Assembly: GCA_963921335.3 (NCBI GenBank)
Contig: CAWUFC020000001.1
Location: 2,108,001-2,172,000, forward strand
Reading direction: 5' to 3'
Source of the DNA: CAWUFC02 sp963921335
GTDB taxonomy: Bacteria > Pseudomonadota > Gammaproteobacteria > Pseudomonadales > Halieaceae
Length of the DNA stretch: 64,000 bases
The notes under the pieces were generated by a model. That model was not told where the DNA came from. It ran no database searches and saw only the letters and a list, made by a program, of their open reading frames with translations. Below are positions 59,231 through 64,000 of this stretch, piece by piece. Every line of letters starts with the position of its first letter. The stretch's first letter is position 1. Made by a program: the position numbers and the translations under genes.

Positions 59231-60575
59231 GTTCTGTTACGGTGCTGTTGAAGCGCCCGTTGGCCAGACGGGTAGTGAGTTCGACGCCTGGTTTCATCTG
59301 ATCGGTGTTGCGAAGCACTTCACCGGCGCTGTCGGTCACAATTGCGTAACCCCGGTCAAGGGTGGACTGCGGCCCGAGTGTGTTCAGCAGCGAGGTCGCT
59401 TTGTCCAGTCGGCGGTGTTGCAGCTGCAGGTATTGCGCCTGGCCATGTTGCAGCCGCTGTTTGAGGCTGTCGATGGTTTGCCGTAGCTGTTGAACACGTC
59501 GCAGCGGAGAGTGGGGCATAAAGCGAGACAGTTTGCGCTGCAGGCGCAGTTGCTCGCCTTGCAGTTGCGTATCCATGGCGCGGCGCAAACGAATGTCCAG
59601 GTGGTCGAGATACTGAGATTGTTCCTGCAGTCGCTCGCCGGGATGACGCAGTGTGCGGCGCAGAGCGCTAATCCGGTCATAAAAAGACTGTAGCTGCTGC
59701 TGCAGGCAGCGCTGCAGAAGGCCGAGCATGCCGGTCAATTGCCGTTCCAGGGCCATGGTGTCAGGGCTGAGCATCTCGGCTGCGGCGGAGGGGGTTGGAG
59801 CCCTGGCATCGGCGACGAAATCGGCGATAGTGAAATCTATCTCATGACCCACGGCACTGACGACCGGAATATTACTGTCTGCGATAGCGCGCGCCACTGC
59901 TTCGTTATTAAAGGCCCACAGGTCCTCGATGGAGCCGCCGCCACGGGATACCAGCAGGGTATCGAAATGCATCTGTCCACTGTGCTGCCACCGATTGGCT
60001 TGTTCAATCGCTTCTACAATCGCCGGTGGTGCCTCCTCTCCCTGGACAGGCACTGGTAATACGCTGAGTTCCAGCCCTGGGAAGCGCCGTCGAAACACGG
60101 TCAGAATATCTCTTATGGCTGCCCCCGTGGGCGAAGTGATGATGCCAATATGCTGGGGAAAATCCGGCAGTGGCAGTTTGCGTTCCGCAGCAAACAGACC
60201 CTCCTGGTTCAGCGCCTGCTTGAGTTGTTCAAAGGCCAACTGCATGGCGCCGGCGCCGGCCGGCTCCATATGTTCGACAATGAGTTGGTAGTCGCCTCTG
60301 GCTTCGTACAGGGAGACGCTCGCACGCACGCGCACCATCTGGCCGTTTGAGGGCTGGATGCGCAGGCGTTGATTGCGATTGCGGAACATGGCACAACGCA
60401 CCTGGCTACTGTCATCTTTAAGCGTAAAGTGCCAGTGGCCCGAGCCCGGCTGGGCCAAATTGCTGACCTCGGCTTCCACCCAGACAAAGCCAAAGTGGCT
60501 GCCGAGCAGTCGCTTTACATCGCGGTTGAGCTGAGTGACAGAGAGGGTTTTCTGCGGGGGGGATTGCGGGTCCAA
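59223..60575 (-). CDS. xseA: Exodeoxyribonuclease VII large subunit
   Basis: Catalytic large subunit of exonuclease VII, 450 residues. The N-terminal OB fold (HFGFVWVEAEVSNLAQPGSG, then HWHFTLKDDSSQVRCAMFR) precedes the nuclease core (IGIITSPTGAAIRDILTVFR, LLVSRGGGSIEDLWAFNNE, then VSAVGHEIDFTIADFVADAR). A long coiled-coil region follows. The start is TTG at 60575 without a good ribosome binding site. It is divergent from guaB. The xseB small subunit is not in the window. Confidence 0.96.
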   Translation of the reverse strand: MDPQSPPQKTLSVTQLNRDVKRLLGSHFGFVWVEAEVSNLAQPGSGHWHFTLKDDSSQVRCAMFRNRNQRLRIQPSNGQMVRVRASVSLYEARGDYQLIVEHMEPAGAGAMQLAFEQLKQALNQEGLFAAERKLPLPDFPQHIGIITSPTGAAIRDILTVFRRRFPGLELSVLPVPVQGEEAPPAIVEAIEQANRWQHSGQMHFDTLLVSRGGGSIEDLWAFNNEAVARAIADSNIPVVSAVGHEIDFTIADFVADARAPTPSAAAEMLSPDTMALERQLTGMLGLLQRCLQQQLQSFYDRISALRRTLRHPGERLQEQSQYLDHLDIRLRRAMDTQLQGEQLRLQRKLSRFMPHSPLRRVQQLRQTIDSLKQRLQHGQAQYLQLQHRRLDKATSLLNTLGPQSTLDRGYAIVTDSAGEVLRNTDQMKPGVELTTRLANGRFNSTVTELD

Positions 60576-60600
60576 AAGGGGCTTAAACCGTAGTTTTCAT

Positions 60601-60629
60601 TTACTGAACAGGGGGTTGGGATTTATAAT
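60601..60629 (+). promoter_or_regulatory. Promoter of guaBA
   Basis: TTACTG (60601-60606), 17 bases, TATAAT (60624-60629). The GGAAGAG ribosome binding site at 60650-60656 lies eight bases before the ATG at 60665. No PurR-like operator was recognised. Confidence 0.6.
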
Positions 60630-60664
60630 TGCACGTTTAACCCGCCAGCGGAAGAGTGAAGCCC

Positions 60665-62134
60665 ATGTTGCGAATTGCCAAGGAAGCCCTCACATTTGAC
60701 GACGTCTTGCTGGTGCCGGGTTACTCCGAGGTTGTTGCTACAGATGTATCCCTGCAGACCCGTCTGACCCGCGAGATATCCCTGAATATTCCGTTGGTAT
60801 CTGCGGCGATGGATACGGTCACCGAGTCTCGCCTGGCGATTGCCATCGCCCAGGAAGGTGGTATCGGCATTGTCCACAAAAGCATGACCGTTGAGGAGCA
60901 GGCAGCCCAGGTACGCAAGGTCAAGAAGTATGAGAGTGGGGTGGTGAAAGACCCGATCACTATTCAGCAGAACGCCACTCTTGGCGAGCTGCTGGCCCTG
61001 ACCCAGAAAAATGGTATCTCAGGCGTGCCGGTGCGCAACGGTACCGACCTCGTGGGCATCGTGACGCGGCGCGATACCCGCTTTGAGAGTGATTTTGATC
61101 AGCCGGTATCGGCGATTATGACCTCCCGTGAAAAACTGGTGACCGCCAAAGAGGGGGCCACTTCCGAGGAAGTACAGGCGCTGCTTCACAAGCACCGGAT
61201 TGAGAAAATCCTGCTGGTTAACGACGATTTTGATCTCGTCGGCATGATCACGATGAAAGATTTCGACAAAGCCGAGAGCTTTCCCATGGCTGCCAAGGAT
61301 GAGATGGGGCAGCTTCGTGTGGGTGCTTCTGTGGGCACCAGCCCGGATACCGATGCACGGGTTGAGGCACTGGTACAGGCTGGCGTTGATGTGCTGGTCG
61401 TGGATACCGCCCACGGCCATTCCCGTAACGTGCTGCAGCGGGTTCGCATGATCAAGGAGCAGTACCCCCAGATGCAGGTGATCGGCGGCAATATTGCTAC
61501 AGCGGCCGGCGCGCTGGCCCTGGTTGAAGCTGGTGCCGATGGCGTTAAAGTCGGCATCGGTCCTGGCTCTATTTGCACCACGCGCATTGTCACGGGCACT
61601 GGCGTACCGCAGATCACCGCGGTCGCCGATGTCGCAGAGGCGCTCAAGGATACGGGCGTGCCGCTGATCGCGGACGGTGGTATTCGTTTCAGTGGCGATC
61701 TGGCCAAGGCGGTAGTGGCTGGCGCCCACTGCGTGATGATGGGCAGTATATTCGCCGGTACCGAAGAGGCGCCGGGTGAGGTCGAGCTCTATCAGGGCCG
61801 AACCTACAAATCTTACCGTGGTATGGGTTCACTGGGCGCCATGGCGCAGACCCAGGGTTCCAGTGATCGCTACTTTCAGGATGCCAGCAAGGGCGCCGAA
61901 AAGTTGGTACCCGAGGGTATCGAGGGCCGGGTGCCTTATAAAGGTCCGGTGGCCAATATTATTCACCAGATGATGGGTGGCCTGCGCTCAGCCATGGGTT
62001 ACACCGGCAGTATCGATCTGGTTACTATGCGAACTGTGCCTGAGTTTGTTCGCGTCACCTCGGCAGGTATGAGTGAGAGTCACGTACACGACGTGTCTAT
62101 CACCAAAGAAGCCCCCAACTACCCAGTAAGCTAA
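60665..62134 (+). CDS. guaB: IMP dehydrogenase
   Basis: Oxidises IMP to XMP with NAD, the first committed step to GMP. The 489 residues begin MLRIAKEALTFDDVLLVPGY, with two CBS domains at about residues 90-205 (GISGVPVRNGTDLVGIVTRR). The catalytic cysteine is in VGIGPGSICTTRIVTGTGVP, and the flap reads YRGMGSLGAMAQ. The ATG at 60665 is favoured over an in-frame GTG at 60656, which lies within the ribosome binding site. Confidence 0.98.
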   Translation: MLRIAKEALTFDDVLLVPGYSEVVATDVSLQTRLTREISLNIPLVSAAMDTVTESRLAIAIAQEGGIGIVHKSMTVEEQAAQVRKVKKYESGVVKDPITIQQNATLGELLALTQKNGISGVPVRNGTDLVGIVTRRDTRFESDFDQPVSAIMTSREKLVTAKEGATSEEVQALLHKHRIEKILLVNDDFDLVGMITMKDFDKAESFPMAAKDEMGQLRVGASVGTSPDTDARVEALVQAGVDVLVVDTAHGHSRNVLQRVRMIKEQYPQMQVIGGNIATAAGALALVEAGADGVKVGIGPGSICTTRIVTGTGVPQITAVADVAEALKDTGVPLIADGGIRFSGDLAKAVVAGAHCVMMGSIFAGTEEAPGEVELYQGRTYKSYRGMGSLGAMAQTQGSSDRYFQDASKGAEKLVPEGIEGRVPYKGPVANIIHQMMGGLRSAMGYTGSIDLVTMRTVPEFVRVTSAGMSESHVHDVSITKEAPNYPVS

Positions 62135-62137
62135 ACA

Positions 62138-63712
62138 ATGAAAAACATACATGCCGAGAAAATCCTGATCCTGGATTTTGGGTCTCAGTACACCCAGCTG
62201 ATCGCACGCAGAGTGCGCGAGGTCGGTGTTTACAGTGAAATCAGGGCGTGGGACATCAGCGAGGAAGATGTTCGCGAATTTAATCCCAACGGCATTATTC
62301 TTTCGGGCGGTCCTGAATCTGTCACCGAGGCGGACGCCCCCTTTGTGTCGCCCTTCATCTTTGAGATGGGCTTGCCAGTACTGGGCATTTGTTACGGTAT
62401 GCAGACCATGGCGGCTCATTTTGGTGGCCAGGTGGCTGGCTCTGATGTCCGTGAGTTTGGTTATGCGCAGATCCGCCTCACCGCGGAGTCACCCCTGTTC
62501 CACGACATCAAGGATCACGTGGATGAGCAGGGCAGGTCGCTGCTCGACGTGTGGATGTCCCACGGCGATAAAGTGGTGGCCTTGCCTGACGGCTTTGAGT
62601 TGCTGGCGGAGACCGATAGCTGCCCTATTGCGGCCATGGCTCACCCCTCGCAGCCTTTCTATGGCATCCAGTTTCACCCCGAGGTGACTCATACGCTGCA
62701 GGGCAAGCGGATTTACGAGCATTTTGTGCTGGAGATCTGTGGCTGCGAGATAAGCTGGACGCCAGCCAATATTGTTGAAGATGCCATTGCCCGCGTACGT
62801 GAGCAGGTCGGCGGCGACAAGGTGCTTCTGGGTCTGTCCGGCGGTGTGGACTCCTCAGTGGTGGCGGCCTTGCTGCACCGCGCCATCGGCGAGCAGCTGA
62901 CCTGCGTGTTTGTGGACAATGGTCTGCTACGTAAGAACGAGGGTGAGCAGGTGATGGACATGTTCGCCAGTAACATGGGCGTCAAGGTCATTCGTAGCAA
63001 TGCTGAAGACCTGTTCCTGGGTCGACTGCAAGGGATTGATGAGCCGGAGCAGAAGCGCAAGATTATCGGCAACACATTTATAGAGGTGTTTGACGAAGAG
63101 GCCACCCGCATCGAGGATGTGAGATGGCTGGCCCAGGGCACCATCTATCCGGATGTGATCGAATCCGCTGGTGCCAAAACCGGCAAGGCTCACGTCATTA
63201 AGTCACATCACAATGTGGGTGGCTTGCCGGATGATATGGCGCTGGAGCTGGTGGAGCCCCTGCGAGAACTCTTCAAGGACGAGGTGCGCCAGATCGGCCT
63301 GGAATTGGGGCTGCCTTACGACATGGTGTATCGCCATCCCTTCCCGGGCCCTGGTCTGGGTGTTCGTATTCTCGGTGAGGTCAAAAAAGAATACGCCGAT
63401 CTGCTGCGTGAGGCTGACGCCATATTTATCGAAGAACTGCACGCTGCTGATTTTTATCACAAGACCAGCCAGGCTTTTGCTGTATTTCTGCCGGTCAAAT
63501 CTGTAGGTGTAGTGGGTGATGGTCGTCGCTACGAGTACGTCATTGCCCTGCGCGCGGTGGAAACTGTTGATTTCATGACGGCCCGATGGGCCCATTTGCC
63601 TTATGAGCTGCTTGAGAAGGTCAGCAACCGCATCATCAATGAAATCTCCGGCGTCTCGCGTGTGACCTACGATATATCCAGTAAACCTCCCGCGACGATC
63701 GAGTGGGAATAA
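62138..63712 (+). CDS. guaA: GMP synthase (glutamine-hydrolysing)
   Basis: Aminates XMP to GMP. The N-terminal class I glutamine amidotransferase has LDFGSQYTQLIARRVRE, nucleophile Cys in LGICYGMQTMAAHFGG and the His-Glu of FHPEVTHT. The ATP-pyrophosphatase domain has the PP-loop LLGLSGGVDSSVVAALLHRA, and the C-terminal dimer domain ends VTYDISSKPPATIEWE. The 524 residues are full length. It follows guaB after three bases. Confidence 0.98.
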   Translation: MKNIHAEKILILDFGSQYTQLIARRVREVGVYSEIRAWDISEEDVREFNPNGIILSGGPESVTEADAPFVSPFIFEMGLPVLGICYGMQTMAAHFGGQVAGSDVREFGYAQIRLTAESPLFHDIKDHVDEQGRSLLDVWMSHGDKVVALPDGFELLAETDSCPIAAMAHPSQPFYGIQFHPEVTHTLQGKRIYEHFVLEICGCEISWTPANIVEDAIARVREQVGGDKVLLGLSGGVDSSVVAALLHRAIGEQLTCVFVDNGLLRKNEGEQVMDMFASNMGVKVIRSNAEDLFLGRLQGIDEPEQKRKIIGNTFIEVFDEEATRIEDVRWLAQGTIYPDVIESAGAKTGKAHVIKSHHNVGGLPDDMALELVEPLRELFKDEVRQIGLELGLPYDMVYRHPFPGPGLGVRILGEVKKEYADLLREADAIFIEELHAADFYHKTSQAFAVFLPVKSVGVVGDGRRYEYVIALRAVETVDFMTARWAHLPYELLEKVSNRIINEISGVSRVTYDISSKPPATIEWE

Positions 63713-64000
63713 GCAGCGACGACGAACATTGGATGCGCCAGGCGCTGAGCCTGGCGAAAGAAGCTGCTCGACTGGGTGAAGTGCCGGTCGGTGCGGTTCT
63801 AGTTCGCGATGGGGAGCTCCTGGGTCAGGGTTTCAATCGAGTCATCGCCAGCAATGACCCCAGCGCCCACGCGGAAGTGGTGGCCTTGCGCGATGCGGCC
63901 GCCCGGGTGGGTAACTATCGCTTGCCTGATTCAACCCTCTACGTGACGCTTGAACCCTGCACCATGTGCGTCGGGGCTATCATCCATGCACGCATCGCGC
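63703..64000 (+). CDS. tadA: tRNA-specific adenosine deaminase, 5' part
   Basis: Converts adenosine 34 to inosine in tRNA-Arg(ACG). The frame begins at GTG 63703, overlapping the guaA stop by ten bases, or at ATG 63733 (MRQALSLAKEAARLGEVPVG). Zinc ligands are seen in DPSAHAEVVALRDAA (His, and the proton-shuttle Glu) and LEPCTMCVGAI (two Cys). The gene runs off the window after about 99 codons, so the C terminus is missing here. guaA-tadA adjacency is usual in gammaproteobacteria. Confidence 0.95.
   Translation, partial: MGISSDDEHWMRQALSLAKEAARLGEVPVGAVLVRDGELLGQGFNRVIASNDPSAHAEVVALRDAAARVGNYRLPDSTLYVTLEPCTMCVGAIIHARIA

Overview
This window is a stretch of chromosome from a moderately GC-rich gammaproteobacterium. 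Gene content and order resemble Pseudomonas and the marine Cellvibrionales/Halieaceae: nadB-rpoE(algU)-rseABC-mucD, lepA-lepB-rnc-era-recO, cysM-relA-mazG, ffh-rpsP-rimM-trmD-rplS, xerD-dsbC, hom-thrC-recJ, prfB-lysS and guaBA-tadA. The taxon is inferred from gene order and protein style only. Nearly all of the window is housekeeping. I see no CRISPR array, prophage, integron, transposase or rRNA operon, and no gene-free stretch longer than 300 bases.

Layout. 0-6 kb: nadB (minus, cut at the left edge) diverges from the envelope-stress operon rpoE-rseA-rseB-rseC-mucD, which has its own sigma-E-type promoter. 6-16.3 kb: lepA-lepB-DUF4845-rnc-era-recO-acpS, then cysM-relA-mazG and adk. 16.3-23 kb: a lysine/alanine-rich histone-like gene, mobA, tsaB-uppP, a beta-hydroxyacid dehydrogenase with a one-base frameshift, apeB, a tRNA-queuosine mannosyltransferase-like gene and trpS. 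23-31 kb: the accessory-like part, with deaD, a TonB receptor plus FCD-type regulator, an operon (secreted NTF2-like protein, gamma-glutamylcyclotransferase, OsmC, amidohydrolase), tRNA-Leu(CAA) and an acidic Glu/Ala-tailed protein. 31-37 kb: queA-tgt followed by a compact row of small enzymes, then two minus-strand membrane-protein genes. 37-48.5 kb: ffh, the S16/L19 operon, xerD, dsbC, alaC-type aminotransferase, hom, thrC, recJ. 48.5-51.5 kb: a GT-C-like membrane protein and a copper module (CueR-type regulator plus SO_0444-type permease). 51.5-54.7 kb: prfB with its programmed frameshift, lysS, a lipoprotein. 54.7-58.8 kb: a signalling cassette (response regulator-cyclase, single-domain receiver, histidine kinase) divergent from a Crp-family regulator. 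58.8-64 kb: SirB2, xseA, guaB, guaA, tadA (cut at the right edge).

How the genes connect. Three parts form obvious systems: envelope stress (sigma-E, anti-sigma, sensor, protease), copper efflux (sensor, operator, permease), and the two-component/cyclic-nucleotide cassette, where the kinase probably controls a class III cyclase whose product the neighbouring Crp-family protein could sense. Queuosine synthesis (queA, tgt) and a possible queuosine glycosyltransferase sit about 10 kb apart. Gene pairs are tightly packed: six 8-base and eight 4-base start/stop overlaps. The most unusual features are the frameshift at 19.6 kb, two perfect GGGGTCAGA palindromes with different inner stems, the DHp-like/receiver/cyclase protein, and a pair of low-complexity proteins of opposite charge.
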